A stretch of DNA of 64,000 nt, taken from NCBI GenBank assembly GCA_003994795.1, contig AP018269.1, positions 6,227,687-6,291,686 on the forward strand, given 5' to 3'. The stretch is from Cylindrospermum sp. NIES-4074. Its GTDB lineage: Bacteria; Cyanobacteriota; Cyanobacteriia; Cyanobacteriales; Nostocaceae. Under the pieces are notes generated by a model. The model ran no database searches. It had not been told where the DNA came from and was given only the letters and a program-made list of their open reading frames with translations. Of the stretch, positions 1 to 9,045 are shown in pieces; within the stretch, counting starts at the first letter, position 1, and each line of letters begins with the position of its first letter. The position numbers and the translations under genes were made by a program.

Positions 1-205
1 TTCAGCATTTCCCTGATAAATAGCAAATACTATTGTTGGCTAGGGCGGGCTATCCGTCCCACAATAAATATATGACTCTTGTGGGGGAGCCACTGCGTTG
101 CCGGGGTTTCCCCGGTTGTAGCAAGTGGCCTTGGCCATCCTGCCCGCCTATTTTATATTTCATTGTGTCTACCTGCTTAACGTTTCTACATTCACAAGCC
201 AGAGG
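1..205. repeat. Non-coding edge with imperfect inverted repeat
   Basis: No credible gene is seen. Arms at about 41-50 and 141-150 (GGGCGGGC-type against GCCCGCC-type, one bulged base) bracket a GC-richer stretch with internal complementary G/C runs. This resembles the dispersed palindromic elements common between cyanobacterial genes. A 64-aa open frame across it has no recognisable domain and is best explained by the repeat. The left window edge may cut a larger intergenic region. Confidence 0.35.
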
Positions 206-1006
206 TTACGCTAAATCTGGAAGATGAAAATAAGGAACTCGTTCTACAGAAGTTTCCCATGTGCCATTAGGGTAAAGTTTCAATAGACGAAATCCTGGGG
301 GTTTTTGGTCGATCGCTAAATTTGCACTTGCTGACAGAAATTGAATGCAGGTTGAAGGACTACTCAGGTATTCAACATTGTGACGGGTGTACTGAAATTC
401 CTGGTGAATGTGACCAAATAAAACCAGCTTAACTTGAGGATGACGGTCGAGAACCGCAAAAAATTCCTCTGAATTTTGTAGGATGCTGACATCCAGCCAT
501 GCAGAATTGACGAAAATGGGGGGATGATGAAGTGAGACTACAGTAGGTTTATCACCTAACAACTTTAACTCGGAGTCTAGCCAATCTAGGGTCGTAGCTG
601 AAAGATGACCATGCATACTCCCCACAACTGAAGAATTAAGTAAGATAAAATTCCAACTACCACGAGTAAAAGATTTCCGCCGCGAAAGCATTCCCAGACT
701 TAAGTTATCATCCATTGCGATCGCGCAATCATGATCTCCAGGTAGCCAATAAGTCGGTATTTTTAGCGGATTTAGTAAAAATTGGAGATTTTCATAAGAT
801 TCACCTGTCCCATCACCAGACAAATCTCCCGTTAATATCAGTAAATCAAGTTCAGATTGCAATTCCTGTAACCGCTGGATAACTGCCCCAAAAGACTCAG
901 TGGTAGGTATTCCTAGCAGCTTATGGTTTTCGGCAGCAAACAGATGTATATCTGTTATTTGGGCAATGGATATAGGAGAAGCTTGATTTATATTTGCCGA
1001 AAGCAA
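206..1006 (-). CDS. cpdA: Metallophosphoesterase, cyclic-AMP phosphodiesterase (CpdA)-like
   Basis: A 266-aa calcineurin-like metallophosphoesterase that probably hydrolyses cyclic nucleotides in the cytoplasm. The metal-binding motifs occur in family order: D-x-H in QITDIHLF (residues 19-21), GD in LILTGDLSGDG, GDHD (usual form GNHD), HH in SLHHPP, and GHIHQ near the C-terminus. Length fits the CpdA branch of about 270 aa. No signal peptide or membrane segment is seen. It stands alone, with the next gene a tRNA over 400 bp upstream. The replacement of N by D in the GNHD motif is unusual but within the family's range. The fold is secure; the substrate is inferred from the CpdA-like motif spacing. 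Confidence 0.8.
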   Translation of the reverse strand: MLSANINQASPISIAQITDIHLFAAENHKLLGIPTTESFGAVIQRLQELQSELDLLILTGDLSGDGTGESYENLQFLLNPLKIPTYWLPGDHDCAIAMDDNLSLGMLSRRKSFTRGSWNFILLNSSVVGSMHGHLSATTLDWLDSELKLLGDKPTVVSLHHPPIFVNSAWLDVSILQNSEEFFAVLDRHPQVKLVLFGHIHQEFQYTRHNVEYLSSPSTCIQFLSASANLAIDQKPPGFRLLKLYPNGTWETSVERVPYFHLPDLA

Positions 1007-1451
1007 TGTTTGCGTCTTAATATCCGATTCTCCTTCCAGGAAAGTAACTTATTTTAACTCAAGTAACAAAATTAGCCTGATAGCAAATCCGCCCTGACAA
1101 AATTTATCAATTTCGCTCTCCACAAAATAGGCAATGTATAATTATGCCTAGCCTTGGCTTAAGTGATAACCGAACTAAAAATCAATATATTATACAAATC
1201 TTTTACCTCCAAGATTTCCATCTATCTTAAGATACAATCTGTCAAATTTGTCTTGTCTTTGAGGGTAATAACTGAAAAAATTGTAAAAATCCGGCTTTAC
1301 CACACAATTACAGTTCAGTGGCTATACAAAAAGTGCGATCGCTTAGTGTGAAAATATGCCATAACCCACCAATTTACTCAAATCTCCAAAAAATCCCTCA
1401 CAAGGGATGCAATTTTGCTAAAATGTTGGTACTATTAGTAATTGTAAGTCT
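1007..1451. other. Intergenic region between cpdA and tRNA-Cys
   Basis: About 445 bp of AT-rich sequence. A 62-aa open frame on the plus strand (about 1163-1351) has low-complexity hydrophobic and basic content and no recognisable domain, so it is not called. One HIP1-like GCGATCGC octamer lies near 1338. The promoters of the divergent cpdA and tRNA genes should lie here, but no confident site is visible. Confidence 0.5.
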
Positions 1452-1522
1452 GGCGGCATAGCCAAGTGGTAAGGCAAGGGTCTGCAAAACCTTCACCCCC
1501 AGTTCAAATCTGGGTGCCGCCT
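1452..1522 (+). tRNA. trnC: tRNA-Cys (anticodon GCA)
   Basis: A 71-nt cloverleaf. The acceptor stem GGCGGCA (1452-1458) pairs perfectly with TGCCGCC (1515-1521), followed by discriminator T1522. The anticodon arm reads GGGTCTGCAAAACC with GCA in the loop. The T arm CTGGG/CCCAG carries TTCAAAT. The 3' CCA is not encoded, which is usual in cyanobacteria. Confidence 0.95.
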
Positions 1523-1620
1523 TTAAGAAAAACAATAGCCTCATGGCAAAAAATAAAGGGACGGGTGTAATGCTCGTCCCAAATTTTTTGGGGTAAGTTT
1601 GGGTAGTTTAGGGAAAATAC

Positions 1621-1747
1621 AGGACTTACACAACTAGCATGGCTTTGTAGGGTGCGTCAGACTCGATAATTCGGTAACAATCAAGAGATTTTCAGCATCT
1701 GACGCACCCTACAATCTTACATTGAGTGTGATGATCGCGTAAGTCCT
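1621..1747. repeat. MITE-like palindromic element, copy A
   Basis: A 127-bp element with terminal inverted repeats AGGACTTAC / GTAAGTCCT and a long inner inverted repeat, TAGGGTGCGTCAG (1648-1660) against CTGACGCACCCTA (1699-1711). A loop of about 38 bp separates the inner arms. It contains no gene. A relative lies at 56154-56273, where the outer arms are in the opposite order while the central loop keeps the same orientation. It behaves like a non-autonomous mobile palindrome. Confidence 0.8.
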
Positions 1748-1813
1748 AAAATATTGGGATAAATTTGTAAAGTCAAGGTGTCTACCCCAATAAAAAACTA
1801 TATATTCTCAAAA

Positions 1814-2434
1814 CTATGCAGCTACTAGATTATTTAGCTGCAATTCACACTGTTGAAAGATATAATTAACAGCACCAAAGAGTTTATCTAGTTCCTGAAT
1901 CGTATAAAAAATAATATTTCTAGTAAATACTTCTCCTTCTAGCTTGCCAAATTGCCAGCAATCACCATTAGAAACAATCCCGAAAATAATTACTTTAAAT
2001 TCCGCGTTTAGTCTCTGTGCAGCAATCATTTCTGCTATACATTGTGCCCAACCAGCTTCAAAGTTATCCTGTTTAGCTGCTACTAATATGAAATATGGCT
2101 GGTCAAAAACCACTTTTCCTAGAGGTGAACGTTTCGCTAAAATATACTCAGGGAAGCCTGATAATTTTTCGTCATAGTTTAGAGGTTGATGACTCCATAA
2201 AATAAACTTGCTACTGTATTTTTTCCAAACCTCCTTTAACACTGGGTAGATTAAATTTTCGCCAATAGCAAATTCTGAGTTATCAACTATTCCTTCTCGC
2301 ATCACTATTGCTAAATCTTCCCGGAAGTAATCAGCTATATTAAATTCAGCTTCATTTATAAAATGGGCTTCAGTATAGGTAATTTGAAACTCTTTCAGAA
2401 CTTCACCTCTAGTTTTATAACTACTAAAAGCCAT
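1814..2434 (-). CDS. Cyanobacterial hypothetical protein, possible PD-(D/E)XK-like fold
   Basis: A 206-aa soluble protein of a type common in filamentous cyanobacteria; no named function is known to me. An early acidic helix (GENLIYPVLKEVW), a middle strand (GFPEYILAKR) and a strand-helix unit (PYFILVAAKQDNFEAGW) are arranged like a restriction-endonuclease-like fold. The canonical E-x-K is not clear, because the expected strand reads V-A-A-K-Q. It follows the type III-D cassette on the same strand after a gap of about 160 bp. It could be the last gene of that operon or a neighbour by chance. A CDS is supported by the clean start after an AGGAGG-like site and by protein-like composition. Confidence 0.65.
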   Translation of the reverse strand: MAFSSYKTRGEVLKEFQITYTEAHFINEAEFNIADYFREDLAIVMREGIVDNSEFAIGENLIYPVLKEVWKKYSSKFILWSHQPLNYDEKLSGFPEYILAKRSPLGKVVFDQPYFILVAAKQDNFEAGWAQCIAEMIAAQRLNAEFKVIIFGIVSNGDCWQFGKLEGEVFTRNIIFYTIQELDKLFGAVNYIFQQCELQLNNLVAA

Positions 2435-2593
2435 TTTGACCTCCTGAGAAATTTAGGCTGGGGAAGGTTTGGGAAAGTTTTATCTTCATCTACGCTGTCA
2501 ATATCTCCTCAACCGTGAGAACCTGTGCTGATGGCTGGGGCTATAGTTCTATCATACTCCTGGGGCTGTGGGGAGGTGGTGGGGGTGCGATCG

Positions 2594-4822
2594 CTATCTT
2601 TTCGGTTTTGGTGGTCTAGCCATAGCAGCAGAACTACCTCCTTGATTGTTAGCATTAGGCTTTTGCTGAGACTGGGGGCTTTTTTTGATTGGCTTATCCA
2701 CATCACGACCTTTAAGTTTAGGTTTTGGTTTTGGAGTGTCAGTAGAATTATTTAAATCTGAAGGTGAAGAAGGAAGATTATTAATTCTACGGTTGTCTTC
2801 CAATCCCATTACTTGGAGTGGAGTTGGTAGTACAGGACGTTCTTGGTATTCATTGATAGTTTTATCTCTAGGTTTAGGTCTGCCAATATGGAACTTATTA
2901 ACATCTCGCTCAATTTCCATATATCGAGTGTCTTGATCAATTTTAAGAGAGTTATCCCAAGTCAACATAGCTAATAGCATTTCGATTCTAGGTAAATGTG
3001 AAATGCTATCTATTTCATCTTTATTCTTTCCTTTTGGATAATCTTCTATACTAATATTATTGAGAATATGTGTTTCAAATGGTTTTACAAAAGTTGTATA
3101 GTCTTCACTCACAACCTTAGTTTCCTTGTTTGCCCAATTATTGCCATTAAATAGCTTACTGTAGCGAGATGTGCGATCGCTCAAATACAACTGCGATTCA
3201 ATTTTAACAGCACCCATACCCAAAGGCTTACCCATACCAAGTTTAAGACGGTATTTATCACTTTGGGCAATTTCAAGTACCCACAAAATTGTGCCAAGCT
3301 CAATATTGGTTAAATTTTCAAAATGAATGTTAAATTCAAATGTTACTTCTCTATCAATTGGTTTAATTTTAGTTATTTGAGTTCCTGAAACATTATTACC
3401 TTCAGGATGTTCAATATCGGGCTTTATTCCTTTATGCCAATAAAGTTTATGCCCGCGAATGACTGTTTCTAATTTTGGTTTACTGGCATAGTGTTTTAGT
3501 TTTGATTGATCAGCTTTTATGTCATCTGGCTGAACTAAATAATGCTGAAAGCAAGTTGGTTTTGGTTCACTAAGAATCTGAGGAATTAATGTATCATCAG
3601 GATTACCTTTATACCAGATGCCATTTTTATCAAACTTATATTTAGCATCAGTGATAGACACTCTGCTTCCACGTTGACGGACATTTTGAGGTAATTTTTT
3701 ATCTTCCTTAACCCAACCAAAGATTGCATCAGCTAAGTCAATGATGGAAGAATTATTTCCATGATCCAAATGTAATGGAATAAAATCTACAACAGTAGCT
3801 GCCTGTCCATTACCTTCGGGAGAATAGGGAATACGGAAATTAGGACTTTGACCGAAGAATCCTACTTTATTACCAGTTTGAGGGGGATAGTAAAATACAA
3901 CAGAGCAATTTTCATTTAACATTCCCCAATTTTCGTCAAAAGGCGATTTTTTTTGAAAATCAGTAAGCGCATTACGATAATGATCTATAGCTTTATCATC
4001 TATTCTCAATTTAGTAGAAGTAGAGTTTTGTTCAAAGACAATACAATGGTTTCGGCGTGGTGAAGACTCACTAGCTTGCTTCATATTTCCGCTTGTAACT
4101 AATACCCCTTTTGCTTTATAAATATCTGGTAAATCAACATTCAAAGCAAATAAACGTTTAGCTCTATCACTGATATCTCTGTTTACAGTTTCATAGCTTA
4201 TAGAAATATACTGAGGATGATATTCATCATCATTAAATTTTTTAATATTGCTTAAATTAATTTCCTGCTCTCTAACCCAAGCAAATGTTTCATTTTTAAT
4301 AATTTTTGCTGGCTGGATATACCATCCTTCCTTATCTTGGCTAAGGTATCCAGCCTCAATATTCTTAGGAGAGACATATTGTTTGTATTCTTTTCCCAAA
4401 GAATCCTTGTTAGAACTTGCTGCTACTGCACGGAAAAATAAACGTTGATTATCTGATATTCGATCAATTTTACTAAAGCTAACAATCTCAACTAAATTCC
4501 GCAGCATTCCTCTCAAACTACTACTAGGAATAACAGGCTTTATAGATTTTTCTAAAAGATTTGTGTAAAAGAAATCTGGTAAATATTTTGATTCTAGACC
4601 ACAGTTAAATTCTTCCTTTGTTAATCCACAGCGAATATAAAGCGGTGATTCAGTGATTAAAGTACATTCAATTCTTCCAGTATAGCGATTTTCACAATAG
4701 CGGTTTTCCTGCGGTAGAGATTCTGCTGCTACTGCAACAACTTTTTCGGGTAATTCTACAAAATTGTAGGGAGCGATCGCTTTACGATCATCTGGGACTT
4801 GAGAAATATGCTTAGGATTCAT
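2594..4822 (-). CDS. Type III-D CRISPR RAMP protein, TIGR03986-like (Cas7 with insertion)
   Basis: A 742-aa RAMP-superfamily subunit of a type III effector complex. The N-terminal half has the RAMP signature: a first strand followed by YIRCG, and then the glycine-rich IPSSSLRGMLRNLVE segment near residues 98-112. A long middle region separates this from a second RAMP-like part (residues about 480-570, with MGKPLGMGAVKIESQL). The last 90 residues are proline- and lysine-rich and probably disordered. The architecture matches the TIGR03986 family and the Cas7-insertion subunit described for the Synechocystis III-D2 complex. Its start codon overlaps the csx19 stop (TAATG), so the two are probably translationally coupled. 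Exact function in crRNA or target binding is inferred. Confidence 0.82.
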   Translation of the reverse strand: MNPKHISQVPDDRKAIAPYNFVELPEKVVAVAAESLPQENRYCENRYTGRIECTLITESPLYIRCGLTKEEFNCGLESKYLPDFFYTNLLEKSIKPVIPSSSLRGMLRNLVEIVSFSKIDRISDNQRLFFRAVAASSNKDSLGKEYKQYVSPKNIEAGYLSQDKEGWYIQPAKIIKNETFAWVREQEINLSNIKKFNDDEYHPQYISISYETVNRDISDRAKRLFALNVDLPDIYKAKGVLVTSGNMKQASESSPRRNHCIVFEQNSTSTKLRIDDKAIDHYRNALTDFQKKSPFDENWGMLNENCSVVFYYPPQTGNKVGFFGQSPNFRIPYSPEGNGQAATVVDFIPLHLDHGNNSSIIDLADAIFGWVKEDKKLPQNVRQRGSRVSITDAKYKFDKNGIWYKGNPDDTLIPQILSEPKPTCFQHYLVQPDDIKADQSKLKHYASKPKLETVIRGHKLYWHKGIKPDIEHPEGNNVSGTQITKIKPIDREVTFEFNIHFENLTNIELGTILWVLEIAQSDKYRLKLGMGKPLGMGAVKIESQLYLSDRTSRYSKLFNGNNWANKETKVVSEDYTTFVKPFETHILNNISIEDYPKGKNKDEIDSISHLPRIEMLLAMLTWDNSLKIDQDTRYMEIERDVNKFHIGRPKPRDKTINEYQERPVLPTPLQVMGLEDNRRINNLPSSPSDLNNSTDTPKPKPKLKGRDVDKPIKKSPQSQQKPNANNQGGSSAAMARPPKPKR

Positions 4823-5382
4823 TATTTAATCACCTTAAAAGTAGTTAAGTTAACTAGACGACTTAGATCAATGCGAGCTACACCAGAATCATTGTAATCA
4901 ACATAGTGATGAACATTTAAACGCAAGGGACGATATAATTTCTGATTCTTATCAAATTCAATATCAGTTAAAGGTACAGCATGACGTAAACCTTGCGAAC
5001 CATCTGACACTAAAGTAAAATCACCACAAATTTTATCTGCTTGTGTTCCCCAAAGAATCTGATTTTCGGTGATAAATTCTGTATTTTTTTCATCTTGAAT
5101 TAAACGAGCTTTAAAACCCTCATCAGTCTGCCAAAGCATTACTTCTGATGTTTCACCAAAAGCCCGACATTGTTGCAAAGTAAAAAGACGTAATTTAGGC
5201 AAAAAATCAAATGCACTATCTGCCGTTAATAATTTACCATCTTTAAATTCTCCCCAAATTACTCCATCTTCTGCATGAGCTAACAGAAACTTTAATTGAT
5301 ATTCTTTCGCTTTTTCTTCTAACCATTTATTTATATCTAAATTGGGTGAAATATCTAAAAGCTTGCGTATTGGTTTATTCAA
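4822..5382 (-). CDS. csx19: Type III-D CRISPR accessory protein Csx19 (TIGR03984-like)
   Basis: A 186-aa protein typical of the Csx19/TIGR03984 family found in cyanobacterial type III-D loci. Recognition rests on the LLAHAEDGVIWGEF and FLPKLRLFTLQQCRAFGE segments, overall length, and a conserved place between a double Cas7 and the TIGR03986 RAMP. It overlaps the upstream cas7-2x stop by 4 bp (ATGA) and ends in a TAATG overlap with the next gene. In the characterised III-D2 complex Csx19 is a structural subunit; its precise role is less well defined. No catalytic motif is apparent. Confidence 0.8.
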   Translation of the reverse strand: MNKPIRKLLDISPNLDINKWLEEKAKEYQLKFLLAHAEDGVIWGEFKDGKLLTADSAFDFLPKLRLFTLQQCRAFGETSEVMLWQTDEGFKARLIQDEKNTEFITENQILWGTQADKICGDFTLVSDGSQGLRHAVPLTDIEFDKNQKLYRPLRLNVHHYVDYNDSGVARIDLSRLVNLTTFKVIK

Positions 5383-6797
5383 GCAGCTACCTCCTCATTT
5401 AACGCATCAACAAATTTTTCTAAATCTTCAATATTATCTATAGTTAAAGGTTCATTTTTTGAAGCTTGGGTAATCTTCCAAATTTTATTTTCTGAAGCTA
5501 AAATAATTTTTGCCTCTTTACCCTGTAATCTTCCCCTTCCAATACTACTCGTACCACCAACAGGTAAATCTCCAGTCCACAAGTCTTTCATTAACAATAG
5601 TAACAAGCCAATTTCATGAGGTTTCGGTTGACGTAACTCCAATTCCAGCTTCAACTCTGTTTTGTCGCTCCCAAAAATTGGTTGCTCGTTGAATAATGCA
5701 CCATGTAAAGCACCACCTGTAAAACGGTCAATAGCTATGCGATTTTGTACCAAATCAGTTGTTTCTTTAATGACAATCTCATGAACAATCAAACGGCTTG
5801 CTTTTGCTTTCTTCGTTTTATCCTTGCTGAAATCAACACCAAATATTTCATCAATAATGCTTGTATTTTTCTGGAGAGTATTAACAATTCGTTCCGCACG
5901 ATGACGTAATACCCCCGCTAAACTTGTACCAGATAACACTGGTTGAAACTCTCCATCTCGTCGAGATTTGAGGTGTACGACATCAGGTGCTTTATCGCTA
6001 GATGCTTGGCCAGAACGAATTAATAGGGGACTAGCAAGGGTAAATGTGGCTTGGATGGTTAGGCGATCGCGTTTGTCTTTTCCATCCAAAGATACACTCA
6101 AAGCATCAGCAATTGATTTATATGTACGATATTCGGGTAAAAAACCTGTTGTCCAATGAGGGAAATTTAACCACGCTATCCTGTCATCATATTTTTGTAA
6201 ATCAAATTGCCATACTTGCCATTCTTTTACCTGACAGCGACCAAAACCACGTTGCCTTTTCATACCAATAGAAATTGCACCTTTTTCTAATCCTTGGAGA
6301 ACAATTACTAACTCTTTAATTAGTTGTGCTCGATTATTTTCTATTAGTAATTCAAAATAGAGGTCAAATTGTGTTCCAGTTTCTAGTAATTCCAAGTCAT
6401 ATTTTTGTCCATCTTCAGCAGTTCTGGTAACACTGTTAATTTTGACTCCATCTCGTACTTCTACATGAGGGATAGTGTCGCTAATAGCATCATTAATAAT
6501 TAAAGGACTTTGTTCACCGTCTTCTTCACTACGTTGTCCACCAAATAACACAGATATTTCTTCTGCGTTATAACCATATTCATGATCCCGTAAATAATTC
6601 CGTAACGCCCCAGCAATGGAAGAACCCATCAGTAAAGCTTTATCTTCTACGCTGTCTCGTAAAATAACTAAATCAGTATCACCCTCAGCATCACCACTTC
6701 CTAAACAAGTTGGAGTATCTAAAACTAATGTACCACGTATAATTATTCGCTCAGTAATGTGACGCTGATTGCGATTTCTTAGGGATTCATTAATCAT
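5379..6797 (-). CDS. Tandem Cas7 (Cas7-2x, Csm3-like double RAMP)
   Basis: A 472-aa protein with two Csm3/Cas7 modules in one chain. Module 1 (about residues 15-215) begins with a strand followed by the glycine-rich segment GSSIAGALRNYLRD and has the LFGG loop. Module 2 (about residues 245-435) repeats the plan with LLIRSGQASSDKAPDVV, GTSLAGVLRHRAER and IFGVDF. Such subunits form the crRNA-bound backbone, and an aspartate in the D-containing loop usually cuts target RNA. Candidate catalytic aspartates are in GDAEGDTDLV and in SDKAPDVV. The start overlaps the upstream gene by 8 bp and the end overlaps csx19 by 4 bp, so this is a tight operon. The double Cas7 is the kind reported for III-D2 systems. 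Confidence 0.85.
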   Translation of the reverse strand: MINESLRNRNQRHITERIIIRGTLVLDTPTCLGSGDAEGDTDLVILRDSVEDKALLMGSSIAGALRNYLRDHEYGYNAEEISVLFGGQRSEEDGEQSPLIINDAISDTIPHVEVRDGVKINSVTRTAEDGQKYDLELLETGTQFDLYFELLIENNRAQLIKELVIVLQGLEKGAISIGMKRQRGFGRCQVKEWQVWQFDLQKYDDRIAWLNFPHWTTGFLPEYRTYKSIADALSVSLDGKDKRDRLTIQATFTLASPLLIRSGQASSDKAPDVVHLKSRRDGEFQPVLSGTSLAGVLRHRAERIVNTLQKNTSIIDEIFGVDFSKDKTKKAKASRLIVHEIVIKETTDLVQNRIAIDRFTGGALHGALFNEQPIFGSDKTELKLELELRQPKPHEIGLLLLLMKDLWTGDLPVGGTSSIGRGRLQGKEAKIILASENKIWKITQASKNEPLTIDNIEDLEKFVDALNEEVAA

Positions 6798-8379
6798 TCT
6801 TTTTCTCCTTTGTTGCCTTTTTAGCTACTGCCATAATTAAACGCAATGTATATTTTTCAGCTAGTTTATTTTCTCTAGAGAACTCATCTGTGATAGTTCG
6901 TTCTTCATTTGCAACTCGTACTTTTAGTTTTTGGGAGTTACCAATCCAAGACATGGGATTATGCAGCCATTCATCAAGCTTTTGCTTAAGAGGTTTATCG
7001 TTAATTTCTGCTCTTTCAAACTGACCTCTAGCATTAGAAGGGAGATTATTCAGCAGAGATAAAACTAAATCACAGTCTCCTGCTGATAATGCTTGTCTTG
7101 CTACCATCTGTAAGCGAGATAATTGACTATTGCTGATTTTACCTTCTATTTTTAAATAGCCAATTTGCTTTTGTAATGCTTGTTCCATTTTTTGATGCAG
7201 TAATCTCTCTGCCATTTGTGCTGCTAAAATTTGTGATGTTTGTAGTTTTAATAAAGGCTGACTAGATGTTTTTGGAGGTTCAGGTTGTTTTGCATCAAAA
7301 GAAGATTTTTCTAGCCAGTTCACAGCAACTCTGCCAAAACCTTCAACTCTGCGCTCACCAATGCCTAAATTTTCTAATTGTTGAATTTGTTCTGAAGTTA
7401 GAAGAATATTATCAAAAACGAATACGCTTCCTGCTTTCAATACTGGAACTTGAGGCAAAGGTAGTCCCCATTTTCGATTAAATCCACCTACTAAATTATT
7501 ACCAGCAAAGCTACGTTGTGGTTTAAGTGTTCCTAAAACTTTTTCGAGTTCCTTTGTTAACGGTGCTGGTATTTTATCTTCTTTTGATGGCGGAATAACG
7601 GCGTACTGACCCCACTCATCACGTAAGATCAAATCACTCAAAAGTGTAATTGTTAAACATTCGTGGTTAATACGTTCAGTAGCCGGGATATTTATTTCAT
7701 TCCAAGCATCGTGACAATTAACATCACATATTTTGGTATATCCGTAACCTGCACTTTGAGAACCGCCTAGCCAAATATCTGCCGATGTTTGGAGCAGATT
7801 TTTGAGAAAGTCTGCATCAGCTTCATGACACAGAATGACAGCTTGAAAAACCTGTCCAGTATCTATGGCATCATAACAAAATATTTCCCCTTCTGCTTGA
7901 CTAGAGCGTCCTTTTTTGCGATCGCGTCGGTTATGAATATTGATACGCCGCTTTTCTTTGTAAAATGTAACTCCACCCTCTTCTGTCCAGAAAGATTCTC
8001 CAACAGACTTCGGTGTTTCTGGTTTTTCATCTTCATCAATACTGAAATCGTAAACTGATATAAGTGGTACTTTGTCACTCAGTTGTGAATCCTTGTCTTT
8101 GAACCAAGAAAGAGGTACAGGTAGCGTGCGCTTTTGCTTATGACTTAGCAAATAACCATTTAAATAGCAAGTATTTTTATCAAAAAAAAGGCGCTTTACT
8201 ACATCATTGTTCAAATCTAAATCTGATAAATGATACTCTTTCATATAACGTCCAATTATTGCACCCCGAATCATGCTACCTGGAATATAATTGTAGGAAA
8301 CATCACTATTTGGATCGCCTTGGAATGAGGTAGCAAGTAGTGGTTGTTGAGTATCCAATGAAAAGGTGATAGCTTTCAC
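6790..8379 (-). CDS. csx10: Csx10 (Cas5-like RAMP) with C-terminal helical Cas11-like region
   Basis: A 529-aa type III-D subunit. Residues 1-360 form a Csx10/Cas5-type RAMP: IPGSMIRGAIIGRYM near the N-terminus, a basic segment (NIHNRRDRKKGRS), LGGSQSAGYG, and a final GIGERRVEGFGRVAVNWL. Residues about 380-529 are charged and predicted helical, rich in leucine, glutamine and lysine. They resemble a fused small subunit (Cas11). In Synechocystis III-D2 a Cas7-Cas5-Cas11 fusion is known; here the Cas7 part is a separate gene just upstream, whose stop is immediately next to this start. The RAMP call is firm; the Cas11 assignment of the tail is inference from composition and from that published fusion. 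Confidence 0.8.
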   Translation of the reverse strand: MKAITFSLDTQQPLLATSFQGDPNSDVSYNYIPGSMIRGAIIGRYMKEYHLSDLDLNNDVVKRLFFDKNTCYLNGYLLSHKQKRTLPVPLSWFKDKDSQLSDKVPLISVYDFSIDEDEKPETPKSVGESFWTEEGGVTFYKEKRRINIHNRRDRKKGRSSQAEGEIFCYDAIDTGQVFQAVILCHEADADFLKNLLQTSADIWLGGSQSAGYGYTKICDVNCHDAWNEINIPATERINHECLTITLLSDLILRDEWGQYAVIPPSKEDKIPAPLTKELEKVLGTLKPQRSFAGNNLVGGFNRKWGLPLPQVPVLKAGSVFVFDNILLTSEQIQQLENLGIGERRVEGFGRVAVNWLEKSSFDAKQPEPPKTSSQPLLKLQTSQILAAQMAERLLHQKMEQALQKQIGYLKIEGKISNSQLSRLQMVARQALSAGDCDLVLSLLNNLPSNARGQFERAEINDKPLKQKLDEWLHNPMSWIGNSQKLKVRVANEERTITDEFSRENKLAEKYTLRLIMAVAKKATKEKKND

Positions 8380-9045
8380 TTAATTTTCCTCTGGAATTGT
8401 TCCAAATAAATTTACATGATCATGTGTTATTTCTTTTCTTGAACTATCGTGTAAAGTACATCTTACATATCCACGTCCTCGATTTCGTCCGCTTCCTATA
8501 CGTCGTAGTGCTAGTGTACCCACTGCTAAAATTGACAGTATTTTATCACTTGGTTCGGTTTCAAAGAGTAAATCGGCTTTAAATTCAAGTTCACGAATCA
8601 CCACACGAAAAGAGCGTAAACTTCCCTTATCAGCTACCCCAGTTTCGGAATTAATTGCAGTTTGACGACGAATTGTTGTGAGTGAATCTAGAACTTCTGT
8701 TTTAGTAAGTGTTTTCTTTTTAATTTGAAAAGCAACTGCTTCTCGTAAATCGTCAGCTAAACAAGCATCTCCTACGTGCATTGATGCTATTGTTCCCTGA
8801 ATACTACCTGGTGTACCAAAAAGAATGCAGGCAAGATTTTCCCAATCTTGACGAATTTCAGGTGGTAAAACTGCAATTAAGTTATCGCATTCTTCACTCA
8901 ACAAACCTTTGAGTGTGCGTCCACGTAAATAAGGAAATCCGCTAGAATCATGCTCTACTTCTTGATCAATTAAACCAGCTACACCATCGCCTCTGCCGAA
9001 AGTTGTATCACTTAAAAGTTTAATTTTTATTTGATAAATAGTCAC
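8380..9045 (-). CDS. Small Cas7-like RAMP subunit, type III-D
   Basis: A 221-aa single-domain RAMP. It starts with a strand followed by TFGRGDGVAG, has the glycine-rich PYLRGRTLKGLLSEECD (about residues 38-54), CILFGTPGS, and ends with RRIGSGRNRGRGYVRC. Length is normal for a single Csm3/Cmr4-like protein. It lies directly between cas10 and csx10 with no intergenic space. An aspartate-rich loop (IDQEVEHDSSG) may include the target-RNA cleavage residue. It corresponds by position to the Cas7 part of the Cas7-5-11 fusion of III-D2 systems, kept here as an independent gene. Confidence 0.82.
   Translation of the reverse strand: MTIYQIKIKLLSDTTFGRGDGVAGLIDQEVEHDSSGFPYLRGRTLKGLLSEECDNLIAVLPPEIRQDWENLACILFGTPGSIQGTIASMHVGDACLADDLREAVAFQIKKKTLTKTEVLDSLTTIRRQTAINSETGVADKGSLRSFRVVIRELEFKADLLFETEPSDKILSILAVGTLALRRIGSGRNRGRGYVRCTLHDSSRKEITHDHVNLFGTIPEEN

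Noticed and set aside
33-227. 64-aa ORF at the left edge
   Set aside because: Lies across an inverted repeat, has no recognisable family and overlaps the end of the phosphoesterase gene.
1814-2434. Additional Cas protein at the end of the III-D operon
   Set aside because: Same strand and close, but no RAMP or known Csx motif; left as a hypothetical protein.
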